From NCBI GenBank assembly GCA_045531755.1, contig JAZSEP010000118.1:1-14412 (forward strand): 14,412 nt of DNA, given 5' to 3'. The position numbers and the translations under genes are program-made. The notes under the pieces are model-generated. The model was not told where the DNA came from and ran no database searches. It saw nothing but the letters and a program-made list of their open reading frames with translations. Within the stretch, counting starts at the first letter, position 1; each line of letters opens with the position of its first letter. This document shows positions 1 through 6,703 of this stretch, piece by piece. Origin of the DNA: UBA11540 sp045531755 (lineage in GTDB: Bacteria > Bacillota > Clostridia > Oscillospirales > Ruminococcaceae).

Positions 1-173
1 GCGGTAGCAACCTTGTGCAAGGTGACCGCACCCGGACTTTTTGTTATTCCCCGAACAATGTTGTCCAAGGTGGATTGGCTGACACCACTCATAGTTGCGA
101 GCTTGTTTACCGCTATGTTTCGCTCTTTGCAAAGCTTTAGTATCCTCTTGATATACAATTCGTTGTACTCCAA
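1..173 (-). CDS. XRE-family helix-turn-helix repressor, N-terminal part (runs off left edge)
   Basis: Predicted DNA-binding regulator of the Cro/CI (XRE) type, probably the repressor acting on the three palindromes beside it. Only the first 57 or so residues are in the window; the C-terminus lies beyond base 1. The helix-turn-helix spans roughly residues 22-42: VNKLATMSG forms the first helix, and SQSTLDNIVRG the recognition helix, followed by a TKSPGAVTLHKVAT stretch typical of compact phage or ICE-type regulators. I chose the TTG at 171-173 because AAGGGGG lies 9 nt upstream and no ATG occurs in this frame. The frame stays open further upstream, so another start is possible. It is transcribed divergently from the small cysteine-rich gene. 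Autoregulation is inferred from operator 1, which sits where its transcription should start. The fold is fairly sure; the regulated process is unknown. Confidence 0.75.
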   Translation of the reverse strand, partial: MEYNELYIKRILKLCKERNIAVNKLATMSGVSQSTLDNIVRGITKSPGAVTLHKVAT

Positions 174-195
174 AAGCCCGCCCCCTTTACTATCA

Positions 196-214
196 TTACC
201 CTTGTATGGGTTAA
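196..214. promoter_or_regulatory. Operator 1, palindrome ACCC-N6-GGGT
   Basis: The core at 198-211 reads ACCCTTGTATGGGT. It lies between the XRE start codon and a possible minus-strand -10 box, so a bound repressor would cover the XRE transcription start. It is one of three near-identical copies with core starts at 198, 246 and 294, exactly 48 bp apart. Confidence 0.75.
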
Positions 215-218
215 TATA
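213..218 (-). promoter_or_regulatory. Possible -10 box for the XRE gene
   Basis: The minus strand reads TATATT directly upstream of operator 1, about 40 nt from the TTG start. The best -35 candidate I found (TTGTGT in the 240s) is 19 nt away, which is long, so this promoter is weakly supported. The AT-rich sequence between operators 1 and 2 must nevertheless contain the XRE promoter if the gene is transcribed from here. Confidence 0.35.
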
Positions 219-242
219 ATGATAATATAGCTTTTGAACACA

Positions 243-260
243 ATTACCCGTATATGGGTT
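243..260. promoter_or_regulatory. Operator 2, palindrome ACCC-N6-GGGT
   Basis: The core at 246-259 reads ACCCGTATATGGGT. It is the middle copy and its last base is the first base of the rightward -35 box TTGACT (259-264). Binding here should block RNA polymerase at the small-protein promoter and may also affect the leftward promoter. Confidence 0.75.
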
Positions 261-287
261 GACTTTTGAAATTTATTTTGGTACTAT
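259..287 (+). promoter_or_regulatory. Sigma-A-type promoter of the cysteine-rich small protein
   Basis: TTGACT at 259-264, a 17-nt spacer and TACTAT at 282-287 form a good vegetative promoter. The start of transcription is predicted near 294-295, inside operator 3, giving a short leader of about 25 nt before the ATG at 319. The -35 box touches operator 2. Confidence 0.8.
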
Positions 288-290
288 AGT

Positions 291-309
291 ATTACCCTTA
301 TATGGGTAG
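291..309. promoter_or_regulatory. Operator 3, palindrome ACCC-N6-GGGT
   Basis: The core at 294-307 reads ACCCTTATATGGGT. It covers the predicted transcription start of the small gene and abuts its AGGAGG ribosome binding site (308-313). Confidence 0.75.
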
Positions 310-318
310 GAGGTCTGT

Positions 319-486
319 ATGAAGTGCGAAAACTACCTATGTATATATGAAAACCGAGGCAAATGCCGTCTGAAAAGCATCACACTTGACATTTTGGGAC
401 AGTGCACACAGTGTGTATACGTAACCTTTTCGGAAGAAGAGCTCAAGCAAGCAAAGAAGCAAGCGTTAAGCACAGAAAAAAATTAA
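319..486 (+). CDS. 55-residue cysteine-rich small protein
   Basis: A short gene with clear expression signals: its own promoter, AGGAGG at 308-313 five bases before the ATG, and a strong terminator directly after the TAA. The protein has five cysteines (C3, C8, C16, C29, C32) in the pattern C-x4-C-x7-C-x12-C-x2-C, then a lysine- and glutamate-rich helical tail (residues about 38-55). There is no signal peptide or membrane segment, so it is probably cytoplasmic. Such spacing would suit a small metal-binding or redox-active fold. From memory, similar short cysteine-rich hypothetical proteins recur in Clostridia, often near mobile elements; I cannot confirm this and no function is claimed. Control by the divergent XRE regulator is inferred from the operators. 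Confidence 0.8.
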   Translation: MKCENYLCIYENRGKCRLKSITLDILGQCTQCVYVTFSEEELKQAKKQALSTEKN

Positions 487-487
487 T

Positions 488-515
488 ATCACCTTGCGAA
501 ATTTCGCAAGGTGAT
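488..515. terminator. Bidirectional intrinsic terminator
   Basis: A perfect 28-nt palindrome with two 14-nt arms, ATCACCTTGCGAAA and its complement. On the minus strand the run TTTTTTT follows a few bases later (about 473-482), ending the atp operon just after the atpC stop. On the plus strand TTGTTTATATATTT follows, ending the cysteine-rich gene. It serves two converging transcription units. Confidence 0.88.
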
Positions 516-519
516 TTGT

Positions 520-936
520 TTATATATTTCTCGAATGTTTTTTGACTCGCATACGGTTGAGTGCTCGAGCGAGAGTTGCCTGTGCCAAGAGGTATTCCTG
601 CTTGCTTCTCTTTCTTAGCATCTCTTCCTTTGCGGCGTCTGCCGCGCGTTTGACGCGGTTTAAATCAATCTCTTCGGGGCGGTCGGCGGTGTCTACAAGC
701 ACCAGCACCTCGCCCTTTTCGACCTTCATAAGTCCCTGCGAAACCGCGATAATCTGCGGTTTTTCGCCCGTGACGGTATAGCGGAGCTCGCCCGTTTCAA
801 CCGCCGCTATCATATCGCTGTGGTGTGCGAGAATTCCCTGCTCGCCGTAGGTGGTGGGGACGGTCAGCGACTCACACTCGCCCTCGTATACTGTGTGGTC
901 GGCGGCGAGGATATGTATCTGAAAGGTTGCAGCCAT
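520..936 (-). CDS. atpC: ATP synthase F1 subunit epsilon
   Basis: Central-stalk subunit that joins gamma to the c ring and can inhibit ATP hydrolysis. At 138 residues it has the usual length and both domains: an N-terminal beta-sandwich (about 1-88, with the typical VPTTYGEQGILAHHSDM region) and a C-terminal two-helix hairpin (about 90-138). The segment EIDLNRVKRA resembles the I/L-D-x-x-R-A ATP-binding motif of bacterial epsilon, with Val after the Arg. It is the last gene of the atp operon; its start lies 11 bp after the atpD stop, and the TAAGAGGTGAG sequence provides both the atpD stop and the ribosome binding site. The terminator begins within 5 bp of the stop. Confidence 0.96.
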   Translation of the reverse strand: MAATFQIHILAADHTVYEGECESLTVPTTYGEQGILAHHSDMIAAVETGELRYTVTGEKPQIIAVSQGLMKVEKGEVLVLVDTADRPEEIDLNRVKRAADAAKEEMLRKRSKQEYLLAQATLARALNRMRVKKHSRNI

Positions 937-947
937 CTTCTCACCTC

Positions 948-2333
948 TTACGCCTTTGCCTTTTTGACCACGTCGTCGAGTGTGCCGACGTTATAGAAGG
1001 CGGATTCGGGGTATTTATCCATCTCGCCCGAAATTATTGCGCCAAAGCCCTTTATAGTCTGTTCAAGGGGTACGTAGACGCCCTTGACACCCGTGAACTT
1101 CTCGGCAACGAAGAAGGGCTGTGACAAGAATCTCTGAATCTTTCTTGCGCGGTTGACGATAACCTTGTCGTCGTCGGAAAGCTCCTCGACACCCAAAATT
1201 GCGATGATATCCTGAAGCTCGCTGTATTTCTGCAACATCTCCTGCGCCGTTCTCGCGACGTAGCAATGCTCTTCACCGACGATTGTGGGTTCGAGAATTC
1301 TGGAAGTTGATTCGAGGGGGTCAACGGCAGGGTAGATTCCCTGCTCGGAGATTTTACGGCTTAGAACGGTGGTTGCGTCAAGGTGTGCAAAGGTCTGTGC
1401 AGGGGCGGGGTCTGTGAGGTCGTCCGCAGGGACGTAGACTGCCTGAACAGAGGTGATTGAACCGCATTTTGTGGAAGTAATTCTCTCCTGAAGTCTGCCC
1501 ATTTCGTTTGCAAGTGTCGGCTGATAGCCTACTGCGGAGGGCATTCTTCCGAGAAGGGTGGAAACCTCGCTTCCCGCCTGTACAAAGCGGAAGATGTTAT
1601 CTATAAAGAGAAGCACGTCGCGGTGTTCTCTGTCGCGGAAATATTCTGCCATCGTGAGTCCCGAAAGGGCGACGCGCATACGCACGCCGGGGGCTTCGTT
1701 CATCTGTCCGAAGACGAGGGCGGTTTTGTCGATGACTCCGCTTTCTATCATCTCGGAATGCAGGTCACAGCCCTCACGGCTGCGCTCGCCGACACCCGTG
1801 AATATCGAGTATCCGCCGTGCTCGGCGGCGATGTTTCGGATAAGCTCCTGTATGAGCACCGTCTTGCCGACGCCCGCTCCGCCAAAGAGTCCTATTTTTC
1901 CGCCCTTTGCGTAGGGCTCCAAAAGGTCGATGACCTTTATTCCCGTTTCAAGCACGTTGATTACGGGACTCTGCTCGTCAAATTCGGGAGGGTCGCGGTG
2001 GATGGTCCATCTCTCCGTATCGGGTGAAACCTGTTCACCGCCGTCGATGGTCTGACCGAGAACGTTGAACATTCTTCCGAGGGTTTTGTCGCCGACGGGG
2101 ACGGTGATTCCTTTGCCCGTTGCAACGACGTCCATATTTCTGCCCATGCCCTCGCTTCCTGCGAGCATTATACAGCGGACGGTGTCGTTTCCTGTGTGCT
2201 GGGCGACCTCCATAACTCTGGTTTCGCCCTCCACCTTTATTTCAAGAGCTTCGCGAAGCCGAGGGAGCTTGCCGTTTTCAAATTTAACGTCAACGACGGG
2301 TCCCGATATCTTTACGGTCTTTCCTACGTTCAC
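948..2333 (-). CDS. atpD: ATP synthase F1 subunit beta (catalytic)
   Basis: Catalytic subunit of F1, which makes ATP from ADP and phosphate at the alpha/beta interfaces. The 461 residues match the family length. Walker A GGAGVGKT is at 151-158, the GERSREG segment at 182-188 and Walker B LLFIDN at 241-246; the lever region reads GVEELSDDDK near 381-390, a variant of DELSEED. The conserved AGSEVS/LLGRMPSAVGYQPTLANEMG block is intact. Cys290 stands in TSTKCGSITS, where Lys or Ser is more usual. The start is GTG, overlapping the atpG stop as GTGA (2330-2333), with AGAAGG upstream; the N-terminus from this GTG matches other beta subunits. The overlap implies translational coupling to gamma. Confidence 0.97.
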   Translation of the reverse strand: MNVGKTVKISGPVVDVKFENGKLPRLREALEIKVEGETRVMEVAQHTGNDTVRCIMLAGSEGMGRNMDVVATGKGITVPVGDKTLGRMFNVLGQTIDGGEQVSPDTERWTIHRDPPEFDEQSPVINVLETGIKVIDLLEPYAKGGKIGLFGGAGVGKTVLIQELIRNIAAEHGGYSIFTGVGERSREGCDLHSEMIESGVIDKTALVFGQMNEAPGVRMRVALSGLTMAEYFRDREHRDVLLFIDNIFRFVQAGSEVSTLLGRMPSAVGYQPTLANEMGRLQERITSTKCGSITSVQAVYVPADDLTDPAPAQTFAHLDATTVLSRKISEQGIYPAVDPLESTSRILEPTIVGEEHCYVARTAQEMLQKYSELQDIIAILGVEELSDDDKVIVNRARKIQRFLSQPFFVAEKFTGVKGVYVPLEQTIKGFGAIISGEMDKYPESAFYNVGTLDDVVKKAKA

Positions 2334-3226
2334 TTTTGTTCGACCTTCTTTCGCTTCTTTTTCTGTGCCTTGAAGCCTGCGGAGATTTCGGTTATCTCGC
2401 GCGTTATTCCTGCCTGACGGACGCGGTTGTACTGCACCGTCAGATTCTCGAGAAGCTTGTCGGCATTCTGTCCTGCAGAGTTCATTGCCGTCATTCTCGC
2501 GTTCTGTTCACTGCAAAAGCTATCGACGAGCGCGCTGTAGACGTAGCCCGAAACGTAGCTTGGCATCATACTGTCGAGCACCGCCTGTACCGAGGGAAGA
2601 AATTCAAATTCTGCGGTTTGGACGGTGGCATCGGCAAACTCGCCTCTGTGAAACGGAAGTATTCTCGTTTCGACGGGCTCGGCGTTGAGTCCGTTTTTGA
2701 GGTCGGTATAGATTATGAAAATCTTGTCGAGCCTTCCTGCATCGTAGTCCTCAAGAAGCCTCGCACTTATCTCTCTTGCCCTTTGCATCGTGGGGTTTTG
2801 CGCAGGATAGAGAAAGGTTTCCTCTATCGGAATCTTTTTGTGGTTGAAAAACTGTCTGCCAAACTCACCCACCACGAAAAACTTCATATCCTCGTGCTTT
2901 TCGCGAAGCGCCATTGCCGATTTGAGAACGTTGTGGTTATACGCTCCCGCAAGTCCTCTGTCCGCGGTTATAACAAGGCAACCGAAGGTGCCGTTGAGCT
3001 TTTCCGAGCCCTCGGGCGGATAGAAGTATCTGCTGTTGACGTCGGGAACGGTGCGGAAGATGCGCTTTATCTCGGCCTGCACCGCGTTGAAATAGGGGCG
3101 GGTTTTGTCAAGCTCGGATTTCGCTTTTCGCATCTTTGCCGAGGAGATTAGGTACATCGCGTTGGTAATCTTCTGGGTGTCGCGAACAGATTTTATTCTG
3201 TTTTTGATTTCCTTCATACTTGCCAT
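2330..3226 (-). CDS. atpG: ATP synthase F1 subunit gamma
   Basis: Rotating central shaft of F1. The 298 residues start MASMKEIKNRIKSVRDTQKI, the typical N-terminal helix of the coiled-coil shaft. The middle contains TADRGLAGAYN, the counterpart of the S/T-D-R-G-L-C-G motif, with Ala in place of Cys. The C-terminal helix has RMTAMNSAGQNADKLLENLT and ITREITEISAGF. The protein ends in an unusual basic tail (KAQKKKRKK and a few more residues) past the normal terminus. The ATG at 3224-3226 has GAGGT 9 nt upstream, overlapping the stop of the preceding alpha gene; a second ATG nine bases downstream is less well placed. Confidence 0.96.
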   Translation of the reverse strand: MASMKEIKNRIKSVRDTQKITNAMYLISSAKMRKAKSELDKTRPYFNAVQAEIKRIFRTVPDVNSRYFYPPEGSEKLNGTFGCLVITADRGLAGAYNHNVLKSAMALREKHEDMKFFVVGEFGRQFFNHKKIPIEETFLYPAQNPTMQRAREISARLLEDYDAGRLDKIFIIYTDLKNGLNAEPVETRILPFHRGEFADATVQTAEFEFLPSVQAVLDSMMPSYVSGYVYSALVDSFCSEQNARMTAMNSAGQNADKLLENLTVQYNRVRQAGITREITEISAGFKAQKKKRKKVEQK

Positions 3227-3237
3227 TGCAGACTACC

Positions 3238-4962
3238 TCAGCAGTATTTGTTCTCGCGAAAATCTCTTGCGATTTCAAGGATTTTTTCCCTTGTTTCGTC
3301 GGTGAGAAGCTCGGTGTTGTTAATCTCGGCGCAGATATAGCCGTGCTCTGTATTAAAGTGGTTGAGAAGCTCTTCTCTGAATTCCAAAATCTTCATTACG
3401 GGGATTCCGAGCGTGATTCCGCCGAGCGCGGTGATAAGAGTGATGACCTGCTCGTGCAGCTTCATCGGCTTATACTGCGGTTGACGGAGCAGGCGGACAA
3501 GTCCCTGTCCGTAGGAAAGCTGGTCGCGCGTTGCTTCGTCGAGGTCGCTGGAAAATCTTGTGAAAATCTCCATCTCTCTGTACTGTGCAAGGTCAAGGCG
3601 AAGTGTTCCTACCGCCTTTTTCATTGCCTTTGTCTGTGCGGCGCCGCCTACACGGGAAACCGAAAGTCCGACGTTTACCGCAGGGCGCTGACCCTCGAAG
3701 AAGAGGTCGCTCTCCAGAAAAATCTGTCCGTCGGTGATGGAGATTATATTGGTGGGAATATATGCCGAAACGTCGCCCGCCTGTGTTTCGACGATAGGCA
3801 GAGCGGTCATACTTCCGCCGCCGTTTTTCGCCGAAAGTCTTGCAGAGCGTTCGAGCAGTCTTGAATGGAGATAGAAGACGTCACCCGGGTATGCCTCACG
3901 GCCGGGGGAACGCTCGAGCAGAAGGCTGAGCGCACGGTATGCAATGGCGTGCTTTGAAAGGTCGTCGTAGACTATCAGAACGTCGTGACCCTTCTCCATA
4001 AAGTACTCTGCCAAGGCGCAACCCGAATAGGGCGCTATATACTGCATAGGGTCGGCTTCGCCTGCGGAAGCGTTGACGATTACGGTATATTCCATAGCGC
4101 CGTAGCTGTTGAGCACCTGACTTATATGCGCAACCGAGCTTGCCTTTTGACCGATTGCAACGTATACGCAGATTACGTTTTTTCCCTTTTGGTTGATGAT
4201 GGTATCGATTGCGATTGCGGTTTTTCCTGTCTGGCGGTCACCGATGATGAGCTCACGCTGACCTCTGCCTATCGGGAACATCGAGTCGATGGAAAGGATT
4301 CCCGTTTCCATCGGTCTGTCTATGGGGCTTCTGTCGATTATCGAGGGTGCAGGGCGCTCTATCGGGCGCGTGCCTTCCCAGGAAATCTCGCCCTTTGCAT
4401 CAATCGGAGAGCCGAGAGCGTCGACAACTCTGCCCAAAAACTCCATACCGACGGGCATACCTGCGGTTTTCTTGGTGCGGAAAACACGGCTGCCCTCGAA
4501 GATATTGTCGTCGCTTCCGAAAAGGATACAGCCTGTGAAATCCACGTCAATTTCCTGCACCATACCCTTTACGCCCGATTCAAAAACCACGATTTCGCCA
4601 TAGGTCGCGTTTTCGAGTCCGCTGACCGTTGCAATGCCGTCGCCGACGGTGAGCACCGAGCCGATTTCCTGACCCTGCGCCTGAAGCTCAAAGCTTTTTA
4701 CGTTTTCCTTTAAAAGTGTGGTTATGTCCTGCGAACCGCCCTTTATGTGACGGATGCTGTCGCGGAACTGGCGCACTCTTCCCTCGTCGGTCCAGTCGTA
4801 TTCTTCGCTGCCGACAACGAGCTTGAATCCGCCCGAAATACTCTCGTCGATTACGGTTTCGAGGGCTATACCCTCGCCGTATTTCCTTTCGACAAAGCTT
4901 TCGAGCGACTTTTTCTGGGATTCATTGGGGAGCGTTTTGCAGAACAGCTTTGCAGTAATCAT
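3238..4962 (-). CDS. atpA: ATP synthase fused subunit: delta C-terminal domain + alpha
   Basis: The 574-residue product is about 70 residues longer than a normal alpha. From about residue 78 it is an ordinary alpha subunit: the VGDGIA beta-barrel start (107-111), Walker A GDRQTGKT (241-248), VLIVYDD (328-334) and the arginine-finger segment SVSRVGG with R437. Residues 1-76 resemble the C-terminal domain of delta/OSCP: LPNESQKKSLESFVERK, then VIDESISGGFKLVVGSEEYDW and DEGRVRQFRDSI, which follow the usual D-x-S-x-x-G-G and V-x-G-R-L pattern. The N-terminal helical domain of delta is absent and no atpH lies between atpF and this gene. The ATG overlaps the atpF stop (ATGA) and has AGGAGGG 9 nt upstream, so the fused start is well supported. 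An internal GTG at 4774-4776 with GAGG upstream could yield a near-normal alpha of 512 residues. Confidence 0.93.
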   Translation of the reverse strand: MITAKLFCKTLPNESQKKSLESFVERKYGEGIALETVIDESISGGFKLVVGSEEYDWTDEGRVRQFRDSIRHIKGGSQDITTLLKENVKSFELQAQGQEIGSVLTVGDGIATVSGLENATYGEIVVFESGVKGMVQEIDVDFTGCILFGSDDNIFEGSRVFRTKKTAGMPVGMEFLGRVVDALGSPIDAKGEISWEGTRPIERPAPSIIDRSPIDRPMETGILSIDSMFPIGRGQRELIIGDRQTGKTAIAIDTIINQKGKNVICVYVAIGQKASSVAHISQVLNSYGAMEYTVIVNASAGEADPMQYIAPYSGCALAEYFMEKGHDVLIVYDDLSKHAIAYRALSLLLERSPGREAYPGDVFYLHSRLLERSARLSAKNGGGSMTALPIVETQAGDVSAYIPTNIISITDGQIFLESDLFFEGQRPAVNVGLSVSRVGGAAQTKAMKKAVGTLRLDLAQYREMEIFTRFSSDLDEATRDQLSYGQGLVRLLRQPQYKPMKLHEQVITLITALGGITLGIPVMKILEFREELLNHFNTEHGYICAEINNTELLTDETREKILEIARDFRENKYC

Positions 4963-5456
4963 TCTGCCTGACCCTCCTCGGTGCTTTCAATGAAGCGGTC
5001 GTAGAGAGCGCTGTCGTTCTCGGGGGAGCTCTTTGTTATCATAAGCTTTTCAGCCGCATCAGCCACCATTCCCGCAATCTCGCGGCGGGTGGAGCGAAGC
5101 GCCTTTTCTTTTTCTGCCTGCGCCTGTCTTTGCGCGTTTGCGATAATCTCTTCCGCCTCGGCTTTTGCGTGGTCGGCGCTGAGCTTTTTCTCCTCGTCGA
5201 GCTTTTGCATAGCTTCAGCGTGAAGCTTTTCTATCTCGGCGTTTACGTTTTCGAGCTTTCTGTTATACTCTGCCTCGAGCTCGTCGAGCTTTTTCTGTTT
5301 TTGAAAAGCATCCTTCTCCATATCGGCAAAATATGCTCGGCGCTTGTCCATAAACTTGACGACGGGGCCGTACAAAAGCACGTACAGACCCACTGCAAGA
5401 ATCACGAAGTTTAATGCGTGGAGAAGTATCTGTTGAAGGTTTATATTCAAAGGCAT
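4959..5456 (-). CDS. atpF: ATP synthase Fo subunit b
   Basis: Peripheral-stalk subunit linking the membrane a subunit to F1. The 165 residues show one N-terminal membrane helix (about 8-31, HALNFVILAVGLYVLLYGP), a long charged coiled coil rich in Glu, Lys and Ala (about 40-140), and a C-terminal VADAAEKLM segment normal for b. I see no delta-like domain fused to its end, which matters because delta is incomplete in this operon. The ATG has AAGGAGAGG about 8 nt upstream, just after the atpE stop. Its TGA overlaps the ATG of the next gene, suggesting coupled translation of stalk and F1 subunits. Confidence 0.94.
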   Translation of the reverse strand: MPLNINLQQILLHALNFVILAVGLYVLLYGPVVKFMDKRRAYFADMEKDAFQKQKKLDELEAEYNRKLENVNAEIEKLHAEAMQKLDEEKKLSADHAKAEAEEIIANAQRQAQAEKEKALRSTRREIAGMVADAAEKLMITKSSPENDSALYDRFIESTEEGQAE

Positions 5457-5470
5457 CTGAAAACCTCTCC

Positions 5471-5854
5471 TTAAAGAACGAAGATGATGAGGATTGCAAC
5501 GATGAGGGCGTAGATGATAGCGGTCTCGACGAATACGAGTCCGAGCATAAGGGAGGTACGGATTTTGCCGTCTGCCTCGGGCTGACGCGCGATGCCGTCT
5601 ACTGCCTTACAGATAGCCATACCCATTGCGATTGCGCCTGCTGTTGCGGCGATTGCAACTGTGATTGCAGCGGCGATTGCCTTTGCAGAGGTGGAATCGG
5701 ATGCTGTTTTTTCTTCTGCAACCTCTTTAAACTCTGCAGTTTCCTCAACGGAGCCTGTTGCTGTGAAGAGAGGCGCCTCCTCGGCGTTTACAACGAGTGT
5801 GGAAAGTGTGAACAGAAGTGTGAGTGCTAAAATTACGATTATGCTCTTTTTCAT
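5471..5854 (-). CDS. atpE: ATP synthase Fo subunit c with signal peptide and acidic extension
   Basis: Membrane ring subunit carrying the ion-binding carboxylate. The frame can be read from a TTG at 5867, but that TTG lies inside the GGAGG ribosome binding site; the ATG at 5852-5854 is the start, giving 127 residues against 70-90 usual. Residues 1-24 look like a cleavable signal peptide (MKKSIIVILALTLL, cleavage expected after VVNA). About 33 acidic or polar residues follow, then two membrane helices joined by the ARQPEA loop (89-94). E110 in FVETAIIY is the ion-binding carboxylate. Helix 1 has Ala at 70, 72, 74 and 76 where most c subunits have Gly. The Na+-ligand Gln of Propionigenium-type c aligns with M77, so proton coupling seems more likely. 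Confidence 0.92.
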   Translation of the reverse strand: MKKSIIVILALTLLFTLSTLVVNAEEAPLFTATGSVEETAEFKEVAEEKTASDSTSAKAIAAAITVAIAATAGAIAMGMAICKAVDGIARQPEADGKIRTSLMLGLVFVETAIIYALIVAILIIFVL

Positions 5855-5874
5855 TTTTATTTCCTCCAAATGTG

Positions 5875-6678
5875 TTATTTGTGTTCGTGTTTTTCGGTTA
5901 CCTCGCCGTAGAAGACCGAGGTAAGCATTGTTAAAACGTAGGTTTGTATTATCGCGTGGAGCAGGGTGAAAAGCACACCTACTATCACGGGAAGAACAAA
6001 GCTCAGCGCCAGATAGTAGTAGACGAGCTCGGTGACCAGAAGTCCGCTTAACAGCGCGCCGAAAAGTCTGAAGCTCATCGAAATGGGAAGCGAAAACTCC
6101 TTTAGGGTATTGCCAACGCCCTTGAGTCCGTTTATCACAAGTCCGCCTCCGAGTATCGCAAGGTAGCTCAAAACACCCATTGATATTGCTCCGTTTATGT
6201 CGGACAAGGGGGCAGGCATTGCCATCGAGTTTCCTGCAATGCTCATAATCTGCAGTCCGAAAAGCTCGAAGCAGGTGCCAAAGCAGATATACGCTCCTGC
6301 GGCGAATATGTAGGCTCCCAAGAAATTATAGCTGTGGGGGCTGTTGGATTTTGCAAGGTTGTAGAAAAATCCCACCGCTTCCTCTATAAGAAGCTGAAAT
6401 CTGCCGGGGACGAGCTTGAATTTCGGTATCGCGAATATCCTCACGAAAAGCGCGAACAGCAAAAGTATTCCCGTCACGACAAAGCCCGAAATGACCGCAG
6501 GGTTTACCTCCATAATTCCGAAGAGGTCGATTTTGTTGTGCTCGTGCAGTACCGCGTCCTTCATCAAATCCTTGATGGTTTCTCCGTGACTGCCGTGTGT
6601 CAGGAAAATTCCCACCAGCAGTGCGGCAATGACCACTCCTGCGACGATCAGCACAACCGCCATTCTTTTATTTTTCAC
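5875..6678 (-). CDS. atpB: ATP synthase Fo subunit a
   Basis: Stator subunit that forms the two ion half-channels against the c ring. The start is GTG at 6676-6678, with AAAGGAGAG (6688-6696) nine bases upstream. The frame continues to 6795, but that part holds the promoter: the in-frame ATG at 6766-6768 overlaps the -10 box and cannot be in the mRNA. From the GTG the protein has 267 residues, close to the 271 of E. coli. Membrane helices are visible at about 7-27, 61-84, 118-140, 165-183 and 208-257. The essential arginine is R204 in SFRLFG and the conserved Gln is Q245 in HAIIQTY. The usual Asn after RLFG is Ala208. The gene opens the atp operon; no atpI precedes it. Confidence 0.93.
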   Translation of the reverse strand: MKNKRMAVVLIVAGVVIAALLVGIFLTHGSHGETIKDLMKDAVLHEHNKIDLFGIMEVNPAVISGFVVTGILLLFALFVRIFAIPKFKLVPGRFQLLIEEAVGFFYNLAKSNSPHSYNFLGAYIFAAGAYICFGTCFELFGLQIMSIAGNSMAMPAPLSDINGAISMGVLSYLAILGGGLVINGLKGVGNTLKEFSLPISMSFRLFGALLSGLLVTELVYYYLALSFVLPVIVGVLFTLLHAIIQTYVLTMLTSVFYGEVTEKHEHK

Positions 6679-6703
6679 GCAAGGCTTCTCTCCTTTCTGC
6701 GTT

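Noticed and set aside
2336..3151. 271-codon plus-strand open frame opposite atpG
   Set aside because: Antisense shadow of a conserved ATP synthase gene; no ribosome binding site, promoter or recognisable protein family.
3985..4713. 242-codon plus-strand open frame opposite atpA
   Set aside because: Antisense to conserved alpha sequence; its composition follows the alpha codons and it shows no domain.
5855..5869. Longer atpE start at TTG 5867-5869
   Set aside because: The TTG overlaps the GGAGG ribosome binding site serving the ATG at 5854.
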